Source: an uncultured Candidatus Saccharibacteria bacterium
GTDB lineage: Bacteria; Patescibacteriota; Saccharimonadia; Saccharimonadales; Saccharimonadaceae
NCBI GenBank assembly: GCA_946408595.1
Contig: CAMJSX010000003.1
Coordinates: 1 to 64,000, forward strand
Length of the DNA: 64,000 nt
Direction: 5' to 3'
Position 1 is the first letter of the stretch; each line of letters begins with the position of its first letter. The notes under the pieces are model-generated. The model was not told the DNA's origin. It saw only the letters and a list, made by a program, of their open reading frames with translations, and did no database searches. The position numbers were made by a program, and so were the translations under genes. This document shows positions 54,833 through 63,594 of the stretch, piece after piece.

Positions 54833-55324
54833 GTGGAACTAAAAAAATCTTTTAGTTTTCGAAAAATCATAATTCCATTATACATGGTAGCATTTTTGAC
54901 ATACCTTTTGATTGGCTTACTTCCAGCCGAAGCAACTAGCTACGCCGTCACATCTAAAATCATTATTCCCGAAATTAATCTCACTTCAGACGTTGCCGAA
55001 CTCAAACTCGAAAATCATACTTTAAACACGCCCGACACGATCGTGGGAAGTTTTTCGCGCGCGGAGAATAAAACTTTATTAATCGGGCATGCTAAAACCG
55101 TCTTCAAAAATCTTAAGAATTTAAGAGAAGGAGACGTGATTATCTACGAAAGTATGATTTATCACGTCACAAGTATAATTGTTAAAGAAAAAAGTATGAT
55201 TTCTATGAGCGAATTATTAAAAGCCGCCGACAAAGAAACAATTGTCATTATGACTTGCGCCGGAGAATCACTCGAAAACGGTGATGCTACGCACCGTTTG
55301 ATTGTGACGGCAGTAGCCGAATAG
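54833..55324 (+). CDS. sortase-family protein, compact (GTG start)
   Basis: The 163-residue protein has one N-terminal membrane segment (about 12-32), then the sortase domain: His in LLIGHAKTVF, Cys in IMTCAGES, Arg in ATHRLIVTAV. The Cys-to-Arg layout matches the sortase at 17915. GTG is the only start near the AAGGAT site; TGCTATAAT is 17 bases upstream. The 3' end overlaps the GH97 gene on the other strand by 38 bp. Confidence 0.86.
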   Translation: MELKKSFSFRKIIIPLYMVAFLTYLLIGLLPAEATSYAVTSKIIIPEINLTSDVAELKLENHTLNTPDTIVGSFSRAENKTLLIGHAKTVFKNLKNLREGDVIIYESMIYHVTSIIVKEKSMISMSELLKAADKETIVIMTCAGESLENGDATHRLIVTAVAE

Positions 55325-57269
55325 CAAAACCACCACCAGAAGCCATGAAAATATCAAGTGATTCGTTTTTGCTAACATGTTTTTTAGTAATTACATGACC
55401 AAATGGGTTATCGCGATAGTGCGCGTCATCAGAATCGGTGTAAATTTCAGCAAGATAAACACCGTCGTTAAGGAAGTCAAGAGTAATATTAATACGTCGA
55501 GGATTTTCGTCAGTCACACCGCCCACAAACCACTCACCAGTATCACGCGCTTGACGGGCCACGACATAATACTCGCCAATTTCACCGGCCAGCGGAATTG
55601 TTCTTTCAAAATTAGTTGGCACATCACGGATAAACTGGAACACGTCCATAAATCTTTCCTCGTAAATGTAAGGACGATCGGCCGCCATCGCCATGCCAGA
55701 ATAAATCGTCACAAAGTAAGCAATCTGCCTGGTCAAAGTCGTGGAAATATGTTTAACGCTATTCATAATATCAAAAATTCCATTAGTATAGTCCATCCCG
55801 CCAGCCAGCAACCTAGTATACGGCAAATAGCAAGCATGCGACGGGGAAATGGCACCACCTTCATATTCCTGACCACGAGCACCCTCGCGTGAAAGCAAAT
55901 TCGGCCAGGTGCGCTCAATACCAGTGCCTTTAATCGGCTCATGAATGTCAAGACAAATGTGATTTCTCGCAGCCACTTCAACTGTTTTTTGATAATGCAT
56001 CACGCCAAGCTGAGAATGATGATATTCGCGACGACCGTTAATCATAATTTGACTTCCGGCATAGCCAGTTTTTACATAATGGATACCATTTAAAGCGTAG
56101 TAGCTATAGGCCGCATCAAGTTGCTTTTCATAATTATCAACGAATCCAACCGTCTCGTGATGGCCAACGATTTCAATGTTGCTGTTTTTAGCATATTCCG
56201 CTACTTCTTCCAAATTAAAATCAGGCGCAGCTTTGGTAAAGCTATTATTCACACCGTTTTCGAGCCAATCACCTTCCCAACCGTCATTCCATCCCTCAAT
56301 AAGAAGGCCCGAGATTCCAAGACGCACTGCCGCATCAATATATTCCTTTGCATGAACAGTAGAAGCACCATGACGTTCACCAGGCGCCCAAGTGTATTCA
56401 CCAACATACATCGCCCACCAAATGCCAATAAATTTCAAAGTCTTAACCCAAGAAAAATCTTGTCGTGGTGGTTCATTCAGACAAAGCATCGTACGATTAG
56501 TAGTAAGTTCAATCGCCGAATCAGCAACCATAATTAATCGCCACGGCGTTTCAAAAGGCAGATTGAGATGCGCTCTTGTCCCATCGGAAAGTGGCGTAAT
56601 ATCAGACTGGAGCTTATTCTTATTATTTAATTTAATAGTCATCGAGCCGTAATTATAAAGCGCGGCTTCATGAAGCGACAGGAAATAACCATTAGGCGTC
56701 TTCATCGTCAACGGAGTATGCACCGAATGTTTCAAATCAAACACTTGGCATTTTTCGTAATTGTATTCATATCTATCAGGCTGATAAGCAGGAATTTTAA
56801 AAACGATAGAGTTAAGATTGATGTTAAATTCAGTCAATTCATCGGCCACGCTAAGTCGTTGGAACTTAGGCTGCGGAGGAATTTCGTAGCGAAAAGCAAT
56901 GGCATTATCAAACACCCGAAAACGCATCGTGAAAATACGCTTAGGCTCCTTTGTCTCAGCAAAATAAAAAGCCATTTCATTGTAGCAGTTTTGGATAAAA
57001 TGATCTTCGCCCCAACTAAGTTCAATCGTCTCTTCATGATGTCTCGGCACGTACCGAATGAGCTTCAAGCCTTTACCAAATGGACTTTCACCACAAAGAT
57101 TAAAACCAAGCTCCGAAAAATTAACAATAATCTTATCATCACGCACTACTTTATAAGAAAGCTGCCCATTTCTCAAAAAAACCTGGCATTTATTACGGCC
57201 ATTTGGCGAAGTAATGGTTTTTTCGACATCTTGGCTCTTAAAACCAAACAAGCTAGCCCACTTAAACAT
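55287..57269 (-). CDS. GH97 family glycoside hydrolase, cytosolic
   Basis: GH97 includes alpha-glucosidases and alpha-galactosidases; SusB of Bacteroides is the model. The N-terminal beta domain (about residues 10-260) leads into a TIM-barrel with GLLIEGWNDGWEGDW, EIVGHHETVGF, LDIHEPIKGTG and YEGG, followed by a C-terminal beta domain. No signal peptide is found, although GH97 enzymes are usually exported; with the GH57 and GT4 genes this suggests an internal glucan pathway. 660 residues. ATG 57269 is six bases from TGTTACAAT. The 3' end overlaps the sortase gene. Confidence 0.9.
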   Translation of the reverse strand: MFKWASLFGFKSQDVEKTITSPNGRNKCQVFLRNGQLSYKVVRDDKIIVNFSELGFNLCGESPFGKGLKLIRYVPRHHEETIELSWGEDHFIQNCYNEMAFYFAETKEPKRIFTMRFRVFDNAIAFRYEIPPQPKFQRLSVADELTEFNINLNSIVFKIPAYQPDRYEYNYEKCQVFDLKHSVHTPLTMKTPNGYFLSLHEAALYNYGSMTIKLNNKNKLQSDITPLSDGTRAHLNLPFETPWRLIMVADSAIELTTNRTMLCLNEPPRQDFSWVKTLKFIGIWWAMYVGEYTWAPGERHGASTVHAKEYIDAAVRLGISGLLIEGWNDGWEGDWLENGVNNSFTKAAPDFNLEEVAEYAKNSNIEIVGHHETVGFVDNYEKQLDAAYSYYALNGIHYVKTGYAGSQIMINGRREYHHSQLGVMHYQKTVEVAARNHICLDIHEPIKGTGIERTWPNLLSREGARGQEYEGGAISPSHACYLPYTRLLAGGMDYTNGIFDIMNSVKHISTTLTRQIAYFVTIYSGMAMAADRPYIYEERFMDVFQFIRDVPTNFERTIPLAGEIGEYYVVARQARDTGEWFVGGVTDENPRRINITLDFLNDGVYLAEIYTDSDDAHYRDNPFGHVITKKHVSKNESLDIFMASGGGFAIRLLPSQSNGA

Positions 57270-57275
57270 AAATAA

Positions 57276-57297
57276 ATTGTAACACATATGTTATAAT
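57276..57297. promoter_or_regulatory. back-to-back leaderless promoters (GH97 and CapA-like genes)
   Basis: The minus strand reads TGTTACAAT (57276-57284) and the plus strand TGTTATAAT (57289-57297). Both are six bases from their start codons (57269 and 57304), with only four bases between the two elements. Confidence 0.78.
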
Positions 57298-57303
57298 TAA
57301 TCT

Positions 57304-58782
57304 ATGGCGAAACGAGGTACGGCGAGAAATCTAATAGTTGGCATTATTTCATTTGCCCTATTCTTCGCGGCAGCATTCTTCGGGGTACAATTCTTTACTA
57401 AAACCGGCATTTTTAGAATACCAGGTGTAGTATATTATGACGAAAACCTAGACGAGGAAGAATTAGCTTTCTTACAGGGAATATTTACAGAAGAAGTCGA
57501 TCTAGATAAGGACGTCAATATCACGGTCAGAAATGAGTTGACGCTTCCAGAACTAGAGAATAACGAATTCCTATACAACATTTATGTCCCAGTGACGGAT
57601 TTTTATAGTAGTGAGACAAATGTTGCAATAGAAAGAGTCGACGAATTATTCACGAACTGCCTAGAATGCGCCTGGAAGCTCATCCCAGTCGATGAGTTAA
57701 GTTTTAACCGAAAACTATTAAAAATAAACGACCAATACTATCTAGATGATTTCAAAAACGGAGCAGTATTTAGAATCATCAAATTCGAATCAGAATTATA
57801 CGAAAAAAAAATCGAGCCACTCGTAAAAGACGCACTAGCAAAAAATTTCCCAGAAAAAGAAACTGTTTTAACCTTTGCGCAAACGGGTGTCACCGCCTTG
57901 TCACGTGGCATGAACGCCAAACTATATAAAGTCGGCGACGCAAACTATTTCGCAGAGCTAATAAAAGACTATTTATCGAGTTTTGACCTAACCCATACTT
58001 CAAACGAATCATCCTTTAGCGATTGGGCAGGAACCCGCAATATTTGCTCAGACAAAAGATTTATTGACACCCTAACGGCAATTGGCCTAGATATCGTGGA
58101 GCTAACCGGCAACCACAATCAAGATTGTGGCGACGCATCCGCACTTGAAACCATCGATACCTATAACGAAAATGGTATCAGAATCGTCGGCGGAGGCAAA
58201 ACAGCTGACGAAGCAGCGGTTCCACTAGTAATAGACCAAAAAGATAACAATATCACAATGCTAGCTTTCAATTTATCAACCGGCGGTGCTACTTACGATG
58301 CCACACCGGGCGCCAACCAATATTATGAAGAAACTGCTGCCGCTCAAATCAGCGAAGCCAAGAACCGTGGCGATATCGTAATCGTAGACATTCAATACTA
58401 TGAATGTAACGCCTATGCCACAGAAGTAGAATACACCTATTGTGACTACGCTGGTTCAATGGCAGGAGATCAGATCGGATTCTTCCGTCATCTAATTGAC
58501 CTTGGAGCCGATGTCGTAGTCGGTACCAGTGCTCATCAACCACAAACATTTGAATTGTATGGCAATGGGGCAATTTATTATGGACTAGGCAATCTATTCT
58601 TCGATCAAGTTTGGTGGCCAGGCACCACAAGAAGCTTAATTCTAGTACACCATGTTTACCAAGACCGCATTTTACAAACCGAAATCGTACCAACAGTGTA
58701 TGGCGACGAAATGCAGACAAGACTAATGGATGAGGAGACCGTCAAATGGTTCATCAATCGACTAGTAAGCGCAAGACCATAA
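57304..58782 (+). CDS. CapA-family (poly-gamma-glutamate synthesis-like) metallophosphatase fold protein
   Basis: One N-terminal membrane segment (about residues 12-35), an extended region (about 40-230), then the CapA domain: ELTGNHNQDCG, GTSAHQPQTF and YYGLGNLFFDQ. CapA/PgsA proteins take part in surface polymer synthesis or release in other bacteria; no other pgs genes are here, so the substrate is unknown. 492 residues. The next gene starts 36 bp before its end. Confidence 0.85.
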   Translation: MAKRGTARNLIVGIISFALFFAAAFFGVQFFTKTGIFRIPGVVYYDENLDEEELAFLQGIFTEEVDLDKDVNITVRNELTLPELENNEFLYNIYVPVTDFYSSETNVAIERVDELFTNCLECAWKLIPVDELSFNRKLLKINDQYYLDDFKNGAVFRIIKFESELYEKKIEPLVKDALAKNFPEKETVLTFAQTGVTALSRGMNAKLYKVGDANYFAELIKDYLSSFDLTHTSNESSFSDWAGTRNICSDKRFIDTLTAIGLDIVELTGNHNQDCGDASALETIDTYNENGIRIVGGGKTADEAAVPLVIDQKDNNITMLAFNLSTGGATYDATPGANQYYEETAAAQISEAKNRGDIVIVDIQYYECNAYATEVEYTYCDYAGSMAGDQIGFFRHLIDLGADVVVGTSAHQPQTFELYGNGAIYYGLGNLFFDQVWWPGTTRSLILVHHVYQDRILQTEIVPTVYGDEMQTRLMDEETVKWFINRLVSARP

Positions 58783-59672
58783 TTACGATTATCTTTTTGA
58801 TGTTTTTACTTGCTTTGGTAGTAGCCTTTACGACCTTCGCCATATTAAAGCTTTTAAACCCACCGGTCAAAACTGACGATACTACTGAACCCGAAGAAAT
58901 CATTATAGAAGAACCAGAGGAGCCTGAGCCAATACAAGAAATCAACTTCCAACCAATCGTAGATGACTGGGTTAACACAGTTGATGGCAACAAGGGAATC
59001 ATGATTTATGACCTAGATTTGGGAAAAATTGCAGGCGCTTATAATACAGAAGCTAAGTTTCAAACCGCCTCCCTTTATAAACTATTCGTTGTGTATGAAG
59101 GATATCGACGTTTGCAAAATGGCACTTGGAGTAGAGATGATGTTGCTGGTTGGACTAGAAAAACAATCCCCGAATGCCTAGATTTAGCTATTCGTGAGTC
59201 AAATTCTCCGTGTGCAGAGACACTCTGGAACATGATTGGCCACGATGAACTAAACTGGATCGTGCAAAATGATTTCGGTCTACCAGATGTTTATGTCAAT
59301 GGTCTTTCAGCAACAACAACAGAAATCATGTTCATCATGAAAAGATTCTACGAGCATCCAGACATCACGGACGAAGATTTGGTTGCCCAAATGGAAGATT
59401 CCTTCTTAAACCAACCAATCACTACCTATGATTGGAGACAAGGTCTGCCAAGTGGTTTTTCAGATCGCGTCAATGTTTATAATAAAGTCGGCTGGAATTT
59501 TAACGGTTCATATTGGACTATATATGATGATGCCTCAATTCTAGATTTCGTGAATGAAGAAAGGCATTTTATCGTCGTTATTATGACAAACAATATTCAT
59601 TTTAGACTCATTAAGCAATTCGGAACTGATTTAGAATCTAGCTTCTACCATCAATACGTGCTAAAGAATTGA
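58746..59672 (+). CDS. beta-lactamase-fold serine hydrolase, membrane anchored
   Basis: The 308-residue protein has an N-terminal membrane segment (about 12-37), a Pro/Glu-rich linker (about 40-65), then the class A beta-lactamase fold: ASLYKLF (SxxK), ESNSPC (SxN) and YNKVGW (KxG). A role in wall metabolism or as a D,D-peptidase relative is likely; antibiotic resistance is not shown. It overlaps the CapA-like gene and, at its end, the CAP gene on the other strand (22 bp). Confidence 0.85.
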   Translation: MVHQSTSKRKTIITIIFLMFLLALVVAFTTFAILKLLNPPVKTDDTTEPEEIIIEEPEEPEPIQEINFQPIVDDWVNTVDGNKGIMIYDLDLGKIAGAYNTEAKFQTASLYKLFVVYEGYRRLQNGTWSRDDVAGWTRKTIPECLDLAIRESNSPCAETLWNMIGHDELNWIVQNDFGLPDVYVNGLSATTTEIMFIMKRFYEHPDITDEDLVAQMEDSFLNQPITTYDWRQGLPSGFSDRVNVYNKVGWNFNGSYWTIYDDASILDFVNEERHFIVVIMTNNIHFRLIKQFGTDLESSFYHQYVLKN

Positions 59673-60613
59673 GACCAATAAGTTCGATAAGTGGTATCTG
59701 GCTCATACACGAAGCCGACTGCTAAGTTAGTATAATCAGGGTTTAAAATGTTTGCCCGGTGCGACTCAGAACCCATCCATAAAGCCACAACTGAAACAGG
59801 CGAGACTGCAGCATTACCAATCGCAAGATTCTCGCCACTTACCCCGCCAGCATTTGGCGCTGGGCAGGCTGTATCCCAACCACTACCATCTGGACGAACA
59901 TGAGCATAAAGCGTGATAGTTTCCGTGGCACGAGTATCAGCCGCCGACTCACATGTAGTGCCCCAAGCCAACTGTTCAAGCTTGTTTTTAACACGAATCT
60001 TATTGACGAGGGTCAGAACCTCGTGCTTCCACTGTTCAACTGGTGGCATCACTACGGTAACTGTAATGGAGTCCTTGCGTTTACCATCATAAGTACCAGC
60101 CGTAATCGTAGTAGTACCTGCACCATTAACCACCGGATAGCGGCAAGTATTATTATCATAGCCAAGCCAAGTGCGTGCCGAATCATAAAAACCGGAAATC
60201 ACGTCGGTATTAGAAGTCTGCCAGTACATTGAGCCAAGATCAGTTAGTCCTCCACCTACGCAAATATCAATATCTGGCGTCGCATAAATCGTAATGGCAC
60301 TTTCATTCCATAACTCACCCGCTGCTACACTAGAGCTATCAAATTCATGGCTCGACGTAGAAATATAATCAAGATTACCAATGTCATTCGCCGTATCCGG
60401 AATTTTCGCATCGGAGCCAGAAGCTGATTCGAGCAAGGCCATTTCACCCGCCTGATCATTCACAATATCTGAACGCTCATCGACTGCGCGAAATTCCAAA
60501 CCACCATTAAACCAAATTGCACTAGCCACCAAAATTCCCGCCACCAAAATCGCTGCGGCATTTACCGAAAGCAGAATGGTCATCTTAGAATTATGTGGTT
60601 TTTCGGGATTCAT
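59651..60613 (-). CDS. secreted CAP/SCP-domain protein
   Basis: After a short cytosolic start and a membrane segment (about residues 12-33), a middle Ig-like domain (about 95-185) precedes the CAP domain: YAHVRPDGSGW, GENLAIG and SHRANILNPDYTNLAVG, with the His and Glu expected in the cavity. CAP proteins bind lipids or act on surfaces. 320 residues. The ATG overlaps the stop of the 7TM gene by one base. Confidence 0.88.
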   Translation of the reverse strand: MNPEKPHNSKMTILLSVNAAAILVAGILVASAIWFNGGLEFRAVDERSDIVNDQAGEMALLESASGSDAKIPDTANDIGNLDYISTSSHEFDSSSVAAGELWNESAITIYATPDIDICVGGGLTDLGSMYWQTSNTDVISGFYDSARTWLGYDNNTCRYPVVNGAGTTTITAGTYDGKRKDSITVTVVMPPVEQWKHEVLTLVNKIRVKNKLEQLAWGTTCESAADTRATETITLYAHVRPDGSGWDTACPAPNAGGVSGENLAIGNAAVSPVSVVALWMGSESHRANILNPDYTNLAVGFVYEPDTTYRTYWSQFFSTY

Positions 60614-61557
60614 TATTTATCCTCTTTTCTAAGTTCTTTAGAACCAGATATCAACGAACGAATGAAAGTCAAAATCTCGTTTAGGGCTGGCATTAAGATA
60701 AGGAATACCAGAATCATAATGAAGTTTAGAACAATTACTTCAACCGAAGGCATCGAACCTCTAAAGAGTGCGGTAAAGATTAGAGCAAAGATTATCATGT
60801 AGATAATTGCAATCGAAGAAATCAGCACCACATATGAGAATATTTTAAGCCAAACCGATACAAGATTAAGCGAACGATAACGTAAAATCGTGTAATAAAA
60901 ACCAATAATAGTTGCCGAAAGTGCAAGCGGTCCAATCCAAATCAAAGACCAGTTATTAAAGAGTGGCAAAATGAGGTTGAATATGAGAACTAGTGTACTA
61001 GAACCACTAAAAGCCAACATAATCACTAAATCACCGCCACGACGCCGGTTCGATTTAGTTTTAATAAATTGCGTGAGGAGGGAAATTACAATTGCCGGAA
61101 CAATAGAAGCAAAGAATATGATATATGTATAATATAGTGAGCCAAAAGCCATATTCATTGTTACGCTATTGCCAGTATTGGCGAGAATCACACCTTGATA
61201 AAGGAGTTCAGGTTTTGCAAAAATCAGCGCACTAATAATTCCGCCAAAAGCTAAGAAAAAGAAGGTAGCGAATTTACCATATTTTTCACGCCAAACAATA
61301 TAGCCAAGGAACGCTACATCGATAATAATAGCGCTTGCAAAAGTCCATTTAACGTGCCAATCAATTACATCTGCCATATCCTTTCCTGCAGTCAAAAAGA
61401 CTGAAATGGATGCCATCCAAATGGTGGCAAAAATCGCCGCCAGGAAAAACCAAGCCGAACGAACTTTATTGCCTTTCGATGCGCCGAAAAAGACAATAAT
61501 ACCAGACAAAAGTGTCAGAATCGCCACAGTCGCCAGTAATATTATGATTAATTGCAT
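60613..61557 (-). CDS. membrane protein resembling the N-terminal 7TM part of histidine kinases
   Basis: About eight or nine hydrophobic segments are visible across 314 residues; the layout and a GFYYTILRYRSLNL segment resemble HisKA-7TM sensor domains. No kinase part follows; the next gene encodes the CAP protein, which is coupled to it. Signal and output are unknown. AAAGGAGG precedes the ATG, and TGCTATAAT lies about 17 bases further up. Confidence 0.62.
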   Translation of the reverse strand: MQLIIILLATVAILTLLSGIIVFFGASKGNKVRSAWFFLAAIFATIWMASISVFLTAGKDMADVIDWHVKWTFASAIIIDVAFLGYIVWREKYGKFATFFFLAFGGIISALIFAKPELLYQGVILANTGNSVTMNMAFGSLYYTYIIFFASIVPAIVISLLTQFIKTKSNRRRGGDLVIMLAFSGSSTLVLIFNLILPLFNNWSLIWIGPLALSATIIGFYYTILRYRSLNLVSVWLKIFSYVVLISSIAIIYMIIFALIFTALFRGSMPSVEVIVLNFIMILVFLILMPALNEILTFIRSLISGSKELRKEDK

Positions 61558-61614
61558 AAACCTCCTTTATGCTTATATTATAGCATAAGTTATATAAAAT
61601 TTGGAAGGGAAATG

Positions 61615-63555
61615 CTATTGAGCGACGCAACGTACTGAATAACCGATGTTTTTTTGGTCGTTGTCTGTACCTGGATGGGTGGCGTTAGCTATAAAGGACA
61701 GGTGAAAAGCATAAATACTACCATAAACTGTGCTAGACCAGTATTCGCCGCTACTGCTACTCCCCCTACTATTAATCGATGAGCCGCTGAGGTTACCGGA
61801 ATAAACGAAGTTGTTTGGGAAGGCTCTAAGCGATTTGGAGGCTTTAGCCCCTAGGTTCACGTTATCTACGATGCCATTATAAACACCATAACCATTAGTG
61901 TTGTTTTGATTTGGTTCTGTGCCACCCATGAGAGTTTTGGTGAGGACATAGAAGTCACCAGTAGTGTTTACAGTGGTTTGGCCACCAATTGGAAGACGCC
62001 AACCTGCAGGGCATAAGTCGCCAGTTACGGAATTATTATTGTTATTGAAACTATATGTACCATTACCAGCAGTAGCGGAATACCAGTTGTAGTAGTTACC
62101 ATAGCTATACCATTGATAATAAGTAGTACTTCCTGTGCCATTATATGAAGCAGTAAGACCACGGTTAATATTATTAGTGTTTAGCATGGTTTGGTCATAA
62201 CAAGCAGCATCGATAGTCCCACACCATGTATTGCTTGAAGAAGCAAGATGATTGGCGATAGTATCATTGGCATAATCTATTTTGAGAGTAACATTGTTGT
62301 TGATATTTAATGGATTATGAGTATTGGCAGTAGTTATTGTAGCAGTATTATCTAATCTTAAGTTTTCTACCATCCAACACTTACCATCAGCTAATCTAGC
62401 TACGGCATAGACATTATTATCTCTAGTATCTGTTAATGCAGTCATGGAAGCAAGAGTGGCTCTAGTACTAGTAGGAGCAGTAGTAAGTGAAGAACAACCA
62501 GACCAACCTTGGAGATTGCCAGCTGAGGCTATCCAGACAGGGTAAAGTATAAGGCCTTTAGATGAGAAAGTAATACCTTCATTAGTTGGTAAATCTGCTA
62601 CGGTGATGGTTTCATTTGGACCATAAATAATTGGATTAGTTGCAGTTGTGACGTCCCACTTTGTAGACCAGCCAGCGAAACCATAACCAGGGCGTGAATA
62701 ATTTGGAGCGATGAGATTAAATGTAGCAACTCCACTCACATTATTCTTACCAGCTTTAGGTGAACCAGAAATTGAACCTAGTGAAGACATAGAACCTTCA
62801 ATATCATTAGTATTCGGCGCATAGCAGACATTACGAGCAGGGCAATCAGTAGCTTTAAGTGGTAGAACTGGCTTATTAGAATTGTCGGTCATATTTGGAT
62901 GAACTAGGGTATATTTAACTTGTCCAACATATGTACCAGCAGGCTGAGTGGCAGAAACATAGGCATCGTAAGTAGTGGTTAAGGATGATCCAGTACCTTG
63001 GCCATTATTATCCGCATCAGTAGTAGAGGTTCTATAAGCTACTTTAGTATATTCAGTTGGTATTTCGTGCCAAGTAGTGAAGTTTTCTGTATTATTAGTA
63101 CCATCAGCAATAGTAGGAGCATAGGTACCGTATACACTAGTTAGTTTCATGGACCAAGTAGAGTTTACAGTAGTTCCTGATGTATATTTACCAGTACTAA
63201 TATCATAGTTAGAGCCTAATGTATCATTATGTAGTTTAGTATTGCCATATTCATTGCCAGTGTAGCCTATAGCATAGATAGCAAAGCCGGCATTATCATT
63301 ACAGAAGACTTTGAGTGTAGTTTGTCCTATACCATTTGGATAACTAGAACCTGAATAGGTACCATTAGCTAGATTAGCTGTATGAGCAGTATTGGTAGTG
63401 CCTGACATTGAACAAGATTGGTTGATGGTGACTGTGGCGGTAGAGACTGAGGATTCTTCGGCAAAGACGGAATAGTTAGATAAGAAAAGGATAGAAAAAG
63501 ATGTTAGAGCTAGCAAAGAACATGCTACTTTAAAACCAACACCTATTGTTCTCAT
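61615..63555 (-). CDS. secreted surface protein with InlB-like repeat and one FISUMP domain
   Basis: Third member of the family, 646 residues: signal peptide (cleavage near SVFAEES), a beta N-terminal domain more diverged (SCSMSGTTN, KVKYTLVHPN), an InlB-type repeat (GYGFAGWSTKW, LYPVWIA) and a FISUMP domain with GKCWMVENLRL, CPAGWRLPIGG and SVRCVAQ at the end. Its middle resembles the protein at 11182 while the WSGCSS and CPAGWRLPIGG parts resemble the one at 24123. TATAAT is seven bases before the ATG. Confidence 0.88.
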   Translation of the reverse strand: MRTIGVGFKVACSLLALTSFSILFLSNYSVFAEESSVSTATVTINQSCSMSGTTNTAHTANLANGTYSGSSYPNGIGQTTLKVFCNDNAGFAIYAIGYTGNEYGNTKLHNDTLGSNYDISTGKYTSGTTVNSTWSMKLTSVYGTYAPTIADGTNNTENFTTWHEIPTEYTKVAYRTSTTDADNNGQGTGSSLTTTYDAYVSATQPAGTYVGQVKYTLVHPNMTDNSNKPVLPLKATDCPARNVCYAPNTNDIEGSMSSLGSISGSPKAGKNNVSGVATFNLIAPNYSRPGYGFAGWSTKWDVTTATNPIIYGPNETITVADLPTNEGITFSSKGLILYPVWIASAGNLQGWSGCSSLTTAPTSTRATLASMTALTDTRDNNVYAVARLADGKCWMVENLRLDNTATITTANTHNPLNINNNVTLKIDYANDTIANHLASSSNTWCGTIDAACYDQTMLNTNNINRGLTASYNGTGSTTYYQWYSYGNYYNWYSATAGNGTYSFNNNNNSVTGDLCPAGWRLPIGGQTTVNTTGDFYVLTKTLMGGTEPNQNNTNGYGVYNGIVDNVNLGAKASKSLRAFPNNFVYSGNLSGSSINSRGSSSSGEYWSSTVYGSIYAFHLSFIANATHPGTDNDQKNIGYSVRCVAQ

Positions 63556-63594
63556 GGTTATAATTATAAAAAATCAAAATTAAAATTGCAAGCA

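Noticed and set aside
56121..57275. Long plus-strand frames opposite GH97
   Set aside because: GH97 is unambiguous on the minus strand; these frames are shadows with basic, low-complexity products.
58746..59672. Antibiotic-resistance beta-lactamase
   Set aside because: The motifs show the fold only. Membrane anchoring and wall-gene context favour a cell-wall role.
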